A stretch of DNA of 10,476 bases from a bacterium. GTDB taxonomy: Bacteria; Planctomycetota; UBA1135; UBA2386. Within the stretch, counting starts at the first letter, position 1. Each line of letters begins with the position of its first letter. Both the position numbers and the translations under genes were made by a program. Positions 1 through 7,600 of this stretch are shown here, in pieces. Below the pieces are notes generated by a model. That model was not told where the DNA came from and made no database searches. It saw only the letters and a program-made list of their open reading frames with translations. The stretch lies in contig DRKG01000057.1 in NCBI GenBank assembly GCA_011051855.1, positions 1 to 10,476 on the forward strand, written 5' to 3'.

Positions 1-838
1 AACTCGCGGTCAGGGTGGAGGTGTCGAGGTTGAGCGTGAAGCTACCGGTGGTGCCTTCGATGGTGATCACCGCGTTGGCGCTCTTGTCGAACGTGATCGT
101 CGCGTTCACCTGGGTGGTGCCGTCGTCGATGGTGACCGAGATCGTGCCGCGCGGGTATTCCTGTCCCTGTTCCTCGTCGGTGACCAGGGTGTCGGTCGAG
201 AACGTGAGCGAGCAGTTCGGCGTCGAGGACGTATCGGTGATCGTGCTCGGATCGACCGCCGGCGCGCCGCCGCTGACCGTCGCAGCGCTGGTGCTGACCG
301 ACTCGAGTCTGTTGTCGTTGGCGACGCCGCCGATGACGCCGGTCAGACCTTCACCAGTGGCCGAAACGCCGCCGCCGCTGATGCTCCAGACGCCGTGCAG
401 GAACGGGCCGCTGGCGCCGAACTCGGTCGCGAGTTGGCGCGAGATGTTGTCGATCGCCTCGCTGAGCTCGCTGACCGGCGAAATCGGCCCCGCCGCCGAC
501 AGCGTCGAGCAGTTGCGCTGCTCGCCGTTCGGGCCGTAGGCGCTGATCGTCATCGAGATCGTCGACGATCCGACCGTCAGCGACGCGGTGATGTCGGAGC
601 CGGAGAAGCTCCACGACAGGCCGGTCGGGTCCGACGGGTTGTTGCCGCCGTTCAACTGCCACAGCTTGGCGATGTCGAACACGCCGTCGGCGAGCTGCCA
701 CAGGCCGGGGAAGCAGTTTCGGATGGCGTCGATCTTCGCCTGCGTGGCGGAATCGATCGAGGACTTGATCTGGGTGTCGCAGGCCCCGAAGCCGAGCGAC
801 ACGACGGCGATCGCCGTCCACCAACGGAAGCAACGCAT
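1..838 (-). CDS. Probable secreted lipoprotein, function unknown (partial; C-terminus beyond the left edge)
   Basis: The frame is open from ATG at 838-836 to the left edge, giving 279 visible codons with no stop. The N-terminus looks like a lipoprotein signal: Arg2 and Arg5, a hydrophobic stretch at residues 8-18, then G-F-G-A-C with Cys20 as the likely lipidated residue (a weak lipobox, because Phe is at -3). Residues 21-60 look helical. From residue 74 on the protein is rich in Ser, Thr and Gly with alternating hydrophobic residues (LSWSFSGSDI, TISVTIDDG, ITFDKSANAVITIEG), which suggests beta-sandwich or beta-strand repeats. Cys42, Cys110 and Cys209 could form disulfides. A strong Shine-Dalgarno at 853-846 fixes the start. 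The gene is divergent from the membrane-anchored protein at 974. I do not recognise a named family; an exported surface protein is an inference. The end is missing, so total length is unknown. Confidence 0.82.
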   Translation of the reverse strand, partial: MRCFRWWTAIAVVSLGFGACDTQIKSSIDSATQAKIDAIRNCFPGLWQLADGVFDIAKLWQLNGGNNPSDPTGLSWSFSGSDITASLTVGSSTISMTISAYGPNGEQRNCSTLSAAGPISPVSELSEAIDNISRQLATEFGASGPFLHGVWSISGGGVSATGEGLTGVIGGVANDNRLESVSTSAATVSGGAPAVDPSTITDTSSTPNCSLTFSTDTLVTDEEQGQEYPRGTISVTIDDGTTQVNATITFDKSANAVITIEGTTGSFTLNLDTSTLTAS

Positions 839-845
839 GGGGGAT

Positions 846-853
846 TCTCCTCT
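846..853 (-). promoter_or_regulatory. Ribosome binding site of the lipoprotein gene
   Basis: On the minus strand this reads AGAGGAGA and ends 7 bases before the ATG at 838. It is one of the clearest Shine-Dalgarno sequences in the window and decides the start. The divergent gene at 974 has none. Confidence 0.75.
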
Positions 854-861
854 GGGTGACG

Positions 862-867
862 ATGGTA
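862..867 (-). promoter_or_regulatory. Possible -10 element of the lipoprotein gene
   Basis: TACCAT on the minus strand (4 of 6 matches to TATAAT) would place the transcript start around 855, just ahead of the ribosome binding site. There is no convincing -35 hexamer. The GC-rich inverted repeat at 868-894 would cover the -10/-35 spacer. Weak evidence. Confidence 0.25.
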
Positions 868-894
868 GGGCGCGCGCGCGCCGAGAACGCGCCC
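868..894. repeat. GC-rich inverted repeat in the divergent intergenic region
   Basis: The arms GGGCGCG (868-874) and CGCGCCC (888-894) are perfect complements with a 13-base loop. An alternating GC run lies at 870-881 and another at 901-908, so alternative pairings are possible. It sits between the divergent lipoprotein and membrane-protein genes. It could be an operator or a hairpin, or only a product of GC-rich alternating sequence. Confidence 0.35.
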
Positions 895-939
895 AGCCTA
901 GCGCGCGCAGCGGATAAGCCAATGGCAAGGCGACTTCCG

Positions 940-966
940 TTGCGGAGGTCGCCCAATCGTTATCCT
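940..966 (+). promoter_or_regulatory. Candidate promoter of the 974 gene, probably leaderless
   Basis: A TTGCGG hexamer (940-945) is followed after 15 bases by TATCCT (961-966). The -10-like hexamer ends only 7 bases before the ATG, so a start 6-8 bases downstream would begin the mRNA at or next to the start codon. There is no Shine-Dalgarno between them. The same TATCCT hexamer precedes two other genes here (8085 and 10347). Confidence 0.5.
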
Positions 967-973
967 GCCGACC

Positions 974-2896
974 ATGCCATTCCGCCAACTGGTCGCCAGC
1001 TTCGCGATCGCGATCGTCATCGCGGCGGTCGTGTGGTGGGCGCTGTGGCCCGACGGCGCCCCGCTCCCGGGCGGCGCGACGACATCGCCGCGATACCACG
1101 ACAGCTCGCGCACCGCGCACGCCGAACTGCCGCCGGCCCGCGGGCACGACGAAACCACGGCTGCGGGCGCGCCGGAACGTTCCTCCGGACTGGCCGAACA
1201 CGAACTCCTGGTGCACCTGCGCGGACTGCACCCGGATGCAGGCTGGACCGGCGAACTGCACCTCTACCTCGACGAACGCAGCGGCGGCCACCGCCACGGC
1301 CGGCACCACGCGCGCGCGCACGTCGACGAACGCGGCGACTGCCGACTGCCTCTGCCGCGCTGGTGGCGGCCGGGCATCGACGTCCGGCTGCGCGTGCAGG
1401 GTCACAGCCCGGGCTACCGCGAGCTACTGCATCGAGAACGCGGTGCTCTGCCCCTCGACGAGGAGTTGCGGCTCGACGTCGAGCCGGTCGTGACCGTGAC
1501 CGGATGGGTGCGCAATGTCGACGGCACACCAGTCGCCTGCGCGCGCGTGACCGCGTTCGCAATGCGCGGTGACCGAGCGATCGACCACATCGTCGGCGAA
1601 TGCGGCACCGGCGACGACGGTGCGTTCCGGCTCCTGGCGCCGCCCGACCGACCGCTGCTGCTGATCGCCTGCGCCATGCGACCGATCGGCATGCGCTGGC
1701 GGCGCGTCGACGGTGTCACCGACGGCGGCGAGGTCGACTCGCGCTACCTGCCGGCGACGCTACGCTGCCGACTGGCGACGAATGCGCCGCGCGACGACCT
1801 TTCGTTCGTGCTCGCGGCCGCGAGCACGATCACCGGTCGCGTCACGCATCCGGACGGCAGCCCGGTCGCCGGGGCGCAAGTGCGCTTCGAACCCGACGCC
1901 GGGGCCGCCACCGCGCTCGCGCTGTCGCCGCTGACGACTCTGCTGGTCACCCGCGAACTCGCCACACCGAGCGGAGTCGTGCGCAGCGACGCGAATGGCG
2001 AGTTCGCGATCCCGTGCCCACCTGGGCGATCCGTGACCGTGGACGTGGCCGCACTCGACCGCATCCCGGTGGTCGGAGAACTGCCGCGGTTGCAGGCGCG
2101 AGCCCCCCAGCAGCTCGACCTGGCGGTGCCGTTCGCGACCACGCTGCGCGCGGTGCACCAAGGCCAGTTGGTGCCGTTCGCCCGCATCCTGTTCGACGAC
2201 CTGCCGCCGTTGCGCACCGATCCCGGAGGGCAACTCGAAGCCGTCATCGCCCAACCGACCCACGTGCGCGCCGATCGCGGCGCGCTGCGCTCGCCGCGTT
2301 ACGCAGTCGGGCCGGCGGATGCGCCGTCGGTGCGCGACCTGTCGATGGCGGAGGCCCTGGTCGAGGTCGCGGTGGAGTTCACGGGCGCCAACCGGGTGCG
2401 CAACGCCACCTTCCACTGGCGGCGCGACGACGGCGCGGCCGGCATGGAACGCCTCCAGCGCGGCGATGCCAAGAGCCCGTTCCGACTGTGGCTCGAACCC
2501 GGCCGCTACGAACTGCGCGCGACCGCTTTGTCCGGCGAACGCAACGGGGCCTTCCTGCTGGCCACCCGTGCGACGTTCGAGGCCCGCGCCGAACCGGTCG
2601 CGCTCACCCTGCCGGCGCGTTTCGGCGGCACGTTCACGCTCGAAGTGCTCGACGAACAGGGGCGGCGGCTCGGCGGATCCTGTCGCCTGCGCGGACCGGA
2701 CGGGCAGGACCTGGTGGCCGAAATGGCACCGGGACAACCGCCCGGCGCCTTCCCGAGCGGGATGATGGCGCGCTACGGCGACCTGCTGCCGCCGGGCGAC
2801 TACGAACTGGTGGTCGAGGTCGAAGGACGCAGCGAGCGGCGACGCACGATCACGATCCGGCCGCGCGAACTGACGCAGGTCGTGCTGCGGCCGTAG
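974..2896 (+). CDS. Membrane-anchored protein with carboxypeptidase-regulatory-like beta domains
   Basis: The product is 640 aa. Residues 6-25 form one hydrophobic segment after Arg4 and end in a Trp-rich boundary (WWALWP), fitting an N-terminal membrane anchor with the rest outside the cytoplasm. A Pro/Gly/His-rich linker follows, including a patch at 106-116 with five His. Two segments fit the carboxypeptidase regulatory-like (CarboxypepD_reg / transthyretin-like) fold: about 172-235, starting VTVTGWVRNVDGTPVACARV, and about 283-365, with TITGRVTHPDGSPVAGAQV and later SDANGEFAIP. These show the typical G-V-x-x-x-DG-x-PV-x-G-A-x-V pattern. Further beta-rich segments fill 375-640 (LWLEPGRYELRA, LLPPGDYELVVEVEG), resembling degenerate copies. 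No peptidase domain or catalytic motif is visible, so this looks structural or adhesive. The start is set by the signal anchor; there is no Shine-Dalgarno, and a TATCCT element lies 7 bases upstream. Substrate and partners are unknown. Confidence 0.85.
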   Translation: MPFRQLVASFAIAIVIAAVVWWALWPDGAPLPGGATTSPRYHDSSRTAHAELPPARGHDETTAAGAPERSSGLAEHELLVHLRGLHPDAGWTGELHLYLDERSGGHRHGRHHARAHVDERGDCRLPLPRWWRPGIDVRLRVQGHSPGYRELLHRERGALPLDEELRLDVEPVVTVTGWVRNVDGTPVACARVTAFAMRGDRAIDHIVGECGTGDDGAFRLLAPPDRPLLLIACAMRPIGMRWRRVDGVTDGGEVDSRYLPATLRCRLATNAPRDDLSFVLAAASTITGRVTHPDGSPVAGAQVRFEPDAGAATALALSPLTTLLVTRELATPSGVVRSDANGEFAIPCPPGRSVTVDVAALDRIPVVGELPRLQARAPQQLDLAVPFATTLRAVHQGQLVPFARILFDDLPPLRTDPGGQLEAVIAQPTHVRADRGALRSPRYAVGPADAPSVRDLSMAEALVEVAVEFTGANRVRNATFHWRRDDGAAGMERLQRGDAKSPFRLWLEPGRYELRATALSGERNGAFLLATRATFEARAEPVALTLPARFGGTFTLEVLDEQGRRLGGSCRLRGPDGQDLVAEMAPGQPPGAFPSGMMARYGDLLPPGDYELVVEVEGRSERRRTITIRPRELTQVVLRP

Positions 2897-2907
2897 TCCG
2901 CGACCGG

Positions 2908-2937
2908 TTCCCGCTGGGGCCTCTGGTCTGGTAGAGT
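2908..2937 (+). promoter_or_regulatory. Possible promoter of the DUF3299-like / HEAT-like / glmS cluster
   Basis: TTCCCG (2908-2913) and TAGAGT (2932-2937, 4 of 6 matches to TATAAT) are separated by 18 bases in the 60-base gap after the 974 gene. Transcription would begin around 2944, about 13 bases before the ATG at 2957. No Shine-Dalgarno is seen. The hexamers are weak and the call rests mainly on position. Confidence 0.3.
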
Positions 2938-2956
2938 GATCGGTCATCATCCCGAC

Positions 2957-3382
2957 ATGCTGCGCCGTTCCCTGACCCTGCTGTGCCTGACCGCGCTCGC
3001 CAGCGAGCCCGAACCCGTGGGCTTCGCGGTGCTGGCCGGGTTCGACTACACCGAAGGCATGACGCTGCCGAAGGAAGTCACCGCGCTCGACGAGAAGGTC
3101 GTCGAGATCCGCGGCTTCATGAAGCGCGAGGCGCCGGGCAGCGGGCCCGTCGACATGTTCATGCTGATCAACGACGCCTGCGGCTGCAACGGCACCCCGA
3201 AGATGAACGAAATCGTCTTCTGCACGCTGCCCGAAGGCGAGAGCACCGACATCAAGATGGGGGTCGTCAAGGTCACCGGCAAGCTCTACGTCGGCGAGGT
3301 CAAGGAAGACGGTGTCGTGATCATGATCTACGAGATGGACGCCGACACGATCACGACCACGACCACGACCACGGCTCCGTGA
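2957..3382 (+). CDS. Secreted DUF3299-like protein with polythreonine tail
   Basis: The product is 141 aa from ATG at 2957. An in-frame GTG at 2936 would add seven residues ahead of the signal sequence and is less likely. Residues 1-15 (MLRRSLTLLCLTALA) form a signal peptide with likely cleavage near A15/S16. The body resembles small planctomycete relatives of DUF3299: LDEKVVEIRGFMKRE, then a hydrophobic MFMLIND segment, the cysteine motif CGCNGTPKMNE (Cys75, Cys77), then KVTGKLYVGEVKEDG and a final IYEMDAD strand. In that family the cysteine loop is usually C-C-x-G-x-x-P-x-x-N-E; here the cysteines are separated by one glycine. Role unknown; a periplasmic or surface location follows from the signal peptide. 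The tail carries seven consecutive Thr (residues 133-139) from a hexamer repeat. The stop overlaps the proposed GTG start of the next gene, suggesting translational coupling. Confidence 0.78.
   Translation: MLRRSLTLLCLTALASEPEPVGFAVLAGFDYTEGMTLPKEVTALDEKVVEIRGFMKREAPGSGPVDMFMLINDACGCNGTPKMNEIVFCTLPEGESTDIKMGVVKVTGKLYVGEVKEDGVVIMIYEMDADTITTTTTTTAP
3353..3373 (+). repeat. ACGACC hexanucleotide tandem repeat encoding a Thr tract
   Basis: Three and a half copies of ACGACC lie just before the stop of the DUF3299-like gene and encode seven Thr codons (alternating ACG and ACC). Whole-hexamer copy changes would keep the frame and alter tail length by two Thr per unit. Downstream only Ala-Pro remain before the stop. 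Confidence 0.8.
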
Positions 3383-4581
3383 AAGGGACAGCCAGCTTGC
3401 ACCTGCTGTGGATCGTGGCCCTCGGTGCGCCGCTGCTCGCGTTCTGGCCCCAGGGTCAGGATCCCGATGCGTTCCGGCAGCACCTCGAGAAGGCGATCTC
3501 CGCGCGTCGCTACGGCATCCGGCTGGCGGCGGCCCGCAAGCTCGGCGCCGGCGGCGATGCCGCGATCGCGGCGATCCGGGCGTTCACCGCCGAGCGCGGG
3601 CGGAACGCGCTGCCGTCGCACATCGTCGACGCGATCGCCGACGGCACTCCTCACACCGGCCAGCAACTCGAAGAACTGCTGCGCTGGGCGGCTGACGACA
3701 GCTTCTACTGGCGCGCGCAGGCGATGCGCGGGCTGGCACTGCGCGCCACCGGCGCGCGCGACGACGACGACGCCCTCGCCCGGCTGCGGGCGACGTTCAC
3801 CGCCTACCGCGACGACCCCGCTTGGCTGACGCGCACGCATGCACGCCTCGGGCTGGCGCTCGCCGGCGACGACGTCGCCACCATCACCGCCCTGCCGGAG
3901 CCGGACCCGCGCGCCCGCGTGCGCCTCACCCGCCTGCTGCTCGAACACCGACAGGCCCTCGGACCGGGCGTGCTGCCACCCTTGCAGCCGCTGTTCGACG
4001 CACTCGCCGACGAACGCACGTTCCTCGGCACCCCGTGGGGCGCGCGCCTCGGGCAGGAGGCCAGCCGCGCGTTGAAGGGATGGCTCGGCGACGACTACCC
4101 GACCATCGCCGGGGGGGACAGGACGGCCGCGATCGCGGCGCTGAAGCAGGTCGCGGAGGCGCGCTCGGGCCAGCGGATCACACCGCCGCCGGTGCGCCGG
4201 GATGCCGCCGTCGACATCGCCGGCGGCATCGAGATCCTGTCGTGCAAGCTCGGCGATCAGTTCGTGCAGTGGACTGCGGACGGGCGCGTGCTGTTCGGCA
4301 TCGACGGCAGCCGCGCGATCGATCTGCCGCCGGCGAAGTGGTCGACACTGTCGGAATCGCGGACACGGCTCGCCCTCCAGGCTGGCGAGGGTGAGGTGGT
4401 CTGCGACAAACTGCGCATCCGCATGTTCGATCCCGAGACCCACGTCGACATCGCACCAGGCGCACTGCCGGCCGCCGCAGCCGACTGGCTCAAGCGGCTC
4501 GCCCAGGATCTCGAAGAAGCCGGAGAGGCAGGGCTTGCGGCGCGACTCGACCGCGGACTCGAACAATTCGTCAGGCGCTAG
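3379..4581 (+). CDS. Exported HEAT-repeat-like protein of unknown function
   Basis: From GTG at 3379 the product is 400 aa. GTG overlaps the preceding TGA (GTGA), supporting coupled translation. An alternative TTG at 3397 has AAAGGGA (3382-3388) 8 bases upstream and gives 394 aa; the GTG start is preferred because it adds a Lys in the n-region of the signal sequence. Residues 7-22 (LHLLWIVALGAPLLAF) are hydrophobic and look like a signal peptide or anchor. Residues about 32-240 are predicted largely helical with Ala/Leu/Arg-rich paired helices such as RRYGIRLAAARKLGAGGDAA and YWRAQAMRGLALRA, like HEAT or PBS-lyase-type repeats. The C-terminal ~130 residues start beta-rich (EILSCKLGDQFVQWTADG, RVLFGIDG) and end in a helix (DWLKRLAQDLEEAGEAGLAARL). 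No catalytic motif is recognised. It sits between the DUF3299-like gene and glmS, 26 bases from the latter. The repeat-fold call is from helix pattern only. Confidence 0.72.
   Translation: MKGTASLHLLWIVALGAPLLAFWPQGQDPDAFRQHLEKAISARRYGIRLAAARKLGAGGDAAIAAIRAFTAERGRNALPSHIVDAIADGTPHTGQQLEELLRWAADDSFYWRAQAMRGLALRATGARDDDDALARLRATFTAYRDDPAWLTRTHARLGLALAGDDVATITALPEPDPRARVRLTRLLLEHRQALGPGVLPPLQPLFDALADERTFLGTPWGARLGQEASRALKGWLGDDYPTIAGGDRTAAIAALKQVAEARSGQRITPPPVRRDAAVDIAGGIEILSCKLGDQFVQWTADGRVLFGIDGSRAIDLPPAKWSTLSESRTRLALQAGEGEVVCDKLRIRMFDPETHVDIAPGALPAAAADWLKRLAQDLEEAGEAGLAARLDRGLEQFVRR
3382..3388 (+). promoter_or_regulatory. Shine-Dalgarno-like site bearing on the HEAT-like gene start
   Basis: AAAGGGA lies 8 bases before TTG 3397 but inside the reading frame if GTG 3379 is used. 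It is the only purine-rich site near either start, so it argues for TTG, while the GTGA stop/start overlap argues for GTG. The choice changes only six N-terminal residues. Confidence 0.35.
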
Positions 4582-4592
4582 CCCGCCGATCC

Positions 4593-4598
4593 AGGAGA
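4593..4598 (+). promoter_or_regulatory. Ribosome binding site of the glmS-type gene
   Basis: AGGAGA ends 9 bases before ATG 4608. Together with the obligatory Met-Cys-Gly-Ile N-terminus of the product it fixes the start. No separate promoter is visible in the 26-base gap, so transcription probably comes from upstream. Confidence 0.75.
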
Positions 4599-4607
4599 CC
4601 CCCGTAG

Positions 4608-7600
4608 ATGTGTGGCATCATCGCCGTGTTGCGCCGCCGGAGCCGGCGTCAACCCCCCGCCCCCAGCGTGCTGTCGGCGCACCTCGATGCGGCCGCCACC
4701 CGGCTCGCCGGCGAGGTCACGACCGCCGACCTCGACGCAGCCGCCGACGAACTCGCCACGGTCGATCGTGAGCTGCGCGGCGAAGCGGGCCTGTGGGCGC
4801 TGCTGCAGGACGCATCGCTGGCGGCAACACTGAGCGAGCGCGGCCAGGAGCTGCAACAGCGGCTGGCCGCAATCGAAGAAACGGCTGCCGTTGGCGACGA
4901 CATCGAAGCGCGCAATCGCGCCGCGGTGCGGCTGAAGGACGCGCTCTGGGCGATCGTGCGCGACCGCGTGCCGCACATGCGCAAGGTGCGCGAGCTGGCC
5001 TCGGGCGACGTGCCGCATCGCGCCGCCGCCGCGGCGTTCAGCTCCCTGCAGACCGCGCTGTCGGCACTCGACCGACTCGAAGTGCGCGGCCGCGACTCGG
5101 CCGGCGTCGCCGTGACCCTCAGCGGTGTCGATGTCGACGCCCCCGAACTCGCTGCGCTGCTGCAACGGCGCGCGCACGACCCACTCTTCCAGGACGGCGC
5201 CGTGCGCGTCGCCGATGGACGACTGAACTTCGTCTACAAGTACGCCGCCGAGATCGGCGAACTCGGGGACAACGTCGCGGCGCTACGCGCGTCGATGCGC
5301 GCCGACGAGCTGCTGCAGGCCGCGCTGCGCCAACCCAGCGTCGAGTGCCTGGTGCTCGGCCACACCCGCTGGGCCAGCGTCGGCATCATCAGCCAACCGA
5401 ACGCGCACCCCCTCAACCACGAAGAACTCGACGACGCCGACGGCGCCGCTCCCTACGTCGTGGGCGCGCTCAACGGCGATGTCGACAACCACCACGAACT
5501 CGTGCGCCAGCACGAACTGCGACTGCACGACGCGATCACCACCGACGCGAAGGTGATCCCGGCGTTGGTGTCGCGACAGATGCACGACGGCCACGACCTG
5601 ACGACGGCGTTCCGACACACCGTGCGCACATTCGAAGGTTCGGTGGCGATCGGCGCAGCCGCGACCCGCGAGCCCGATCGCTTGGTGCTGGCGTTGCGCG
5701 GCTCCGGCCAGGCCCTCTACGTCGGGCTGGCCGAGGACACCTTCGTGGTCGCGAGCGAGCCCTATGGCGTGATCGAGGACTGCAACCGCTACTTGCGCAT
5801 GGACGGGGAGACGCCGGGCAACCCCGACCATCCGACCGCCTCGCGCGGCCAGATCGTCGCGCTCGATCGCGCCAGCGCCGGGGAAGTCGCTGGTATCACG
5901 CGCTTGGCGTACGACGCAACGCCGCTGCCGGTCGACGAAGGCCAGCTCACCACCGCTGCGGTGACGACACGCGACATCGACCGGGGCGACTTCCCGCACT
6001 ATCTGCTGAAGGAGATCAGCGAGTCACCGGCGTCGCTGCAGAAGACGTTGCGTGGCCGCATCGCCGAACGCGACGGCAAGCTCCAGGTGGAACTGCCGCA
6101 AGCATCGCTGCCCGACGGCGTGCGCGCCGATCTGGCTCGCGGCCGGATCCGCAGAGTGCTGGTCATCGGCCAGGGCACGGCCGCCGTCGCCGGCCAAGCG
6201 GTCGCGGCAGCCATCACCGATGCGCTCGCCCCGGCCGGGATCGCCGTGCGAGCGACGCCGGCCACCGAGCTGTCGGGCTTCGGCCTCGAACAGGACATGC
6301 GCGACCTGCTGGTCGTCGCGATCTCGCAATCGGGCACCACCACCGACACCAATCGCACCGTCGACCTGGTGCGCGGCCGCGGCGCCAAGGTGCTCGCGAT
6401 CGTCAACCGTCGCGGCAGCGATCTCACCGACAAGGCCGACGGCGTGCTCTACACCAGCGACGGCCGCGACGTCGAGATGAGCGTCGCCAGCACCAAGGCG
6501 TTCTACGCCCAGTGCGCAGCCGGCCAACTGCTCGCGCTGGCGCTGGCTCGCGCCGCCAGCGTGCACGACGACGACGCCGAGCACGAACTGCTGCAGGCGC
6601 TGATCGCGCTGCCGGCGGTGATGCGCGACGTGCTGGCGCAAGACGCCCGCATCACCGAGGTCGCGCGTTCGCTCGCGCCTCAGCGCCGCTACTGGGCGCT
6701 GGTCGGCAACGGCATGAACCGCATCGCCGCCGCCGAAGTGCGCATCAAGTTGTCCGAGCTGTGCTACAAGTCGATCGCCTGCGATGCGACCGAAGACAAG
6801 AAGCACATCGACCTGTCGTCGGAACCCCTGATCCTGTGCTGCGCGGCCGGCCTCACCGGTTCGACCGCCGACGACGTCAGCAAGGAAGTCGCGATCTACA
6901 AAGCGCACCAGGCGGCACCGATCGTGATCGCGACCACCGGCGAATCGCGCTTCGATGCGGCCGACGGGGTCATCGAGGTGCCCCCTTCCCACCCCGCGCT
7001 GGCGTTCGTGCTGTCGACGATGGCCGGCCACCTGTTCGGCTACCGCGCAGCACTGGCCATCGATGCCACCGCGCGCCCGCTGCGCCACATGCGCGCCGCG
7101 ATCGAAACGACGTTCGCAACCGGCGCAGACGACGGCACCGACGCCCTCGGCAAGCTCGCGCCGCAGTTGCTGCCCCACCACGCAACGTTTCGCGCCGAAC
7201 TCCACGCGGGCCGCTACGACGGCACGCTCGAAGCGCGCACCGCGACCCGCCTGGTGTCACTGTGCAACTACGCGCTCGGGCTGACGCCGCTCGATTCATT
7301 CATGGTCGAGTTCGGCGAACCGGGCACGCCCGGGGTCGTTGTCGACCGCCTCACCGAAGAGCTGACCGCCGCCATCGACGAGTTGACGCGCCCGGTCGAC
7401 GCCATCAAGCACCAAGCGAAGACCGTGACCGTCGGCATTTCGCGCAGCGACGAATCCCTGCTGACCGCCCGCCTCGTCCGCGAGGCGCTGGCCGCCGGCG
7501 CCGTGCGCGACCACGTCGGTTATGCCGACCTGCGCGCGCTCGCGGGCCTCGATCCGGCGGTCGCCGAGGTGCTCGGCAGCACCCGCTACCGCATCGGTCG

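Noticed and set aside
351..956. A minus-strand frame overlapping the lipoprotein gene
   Set aside because: It is Arg-rich and shifted relative to the frame starting at 838, which has a signal peptide, lipobox and strong Shine-Dalgarno.
1600..2934. A 444-codon plus-strand frame overlapping the same gene
   Set aside because: Almost entirely Arg, Ala, Gly and Pro; a frame shadow.
1760..2950. A 396-codon minus-strand open frame opposite the membrane-anchored protein
   Set aside because: Arg/Gln/His-rich translation without domain pattern or ribosome binding site. The plus-strand frame has the beta-domain motifs and membrane anchor.
2983..3378. Upstream in-frame extension of the HEAT-like gene across the DUF3299-like gene
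   Set aside because: The extension is low-complexity Arg/His/Asp sequence, and the hydrophobic signal segment begins only after 3396.
6024..7205. A 393-codon minus-strand frame inside glmS
   Set aside because: No motif or ribosome binding site. The opposite strand encodes the conserved SIS domains.
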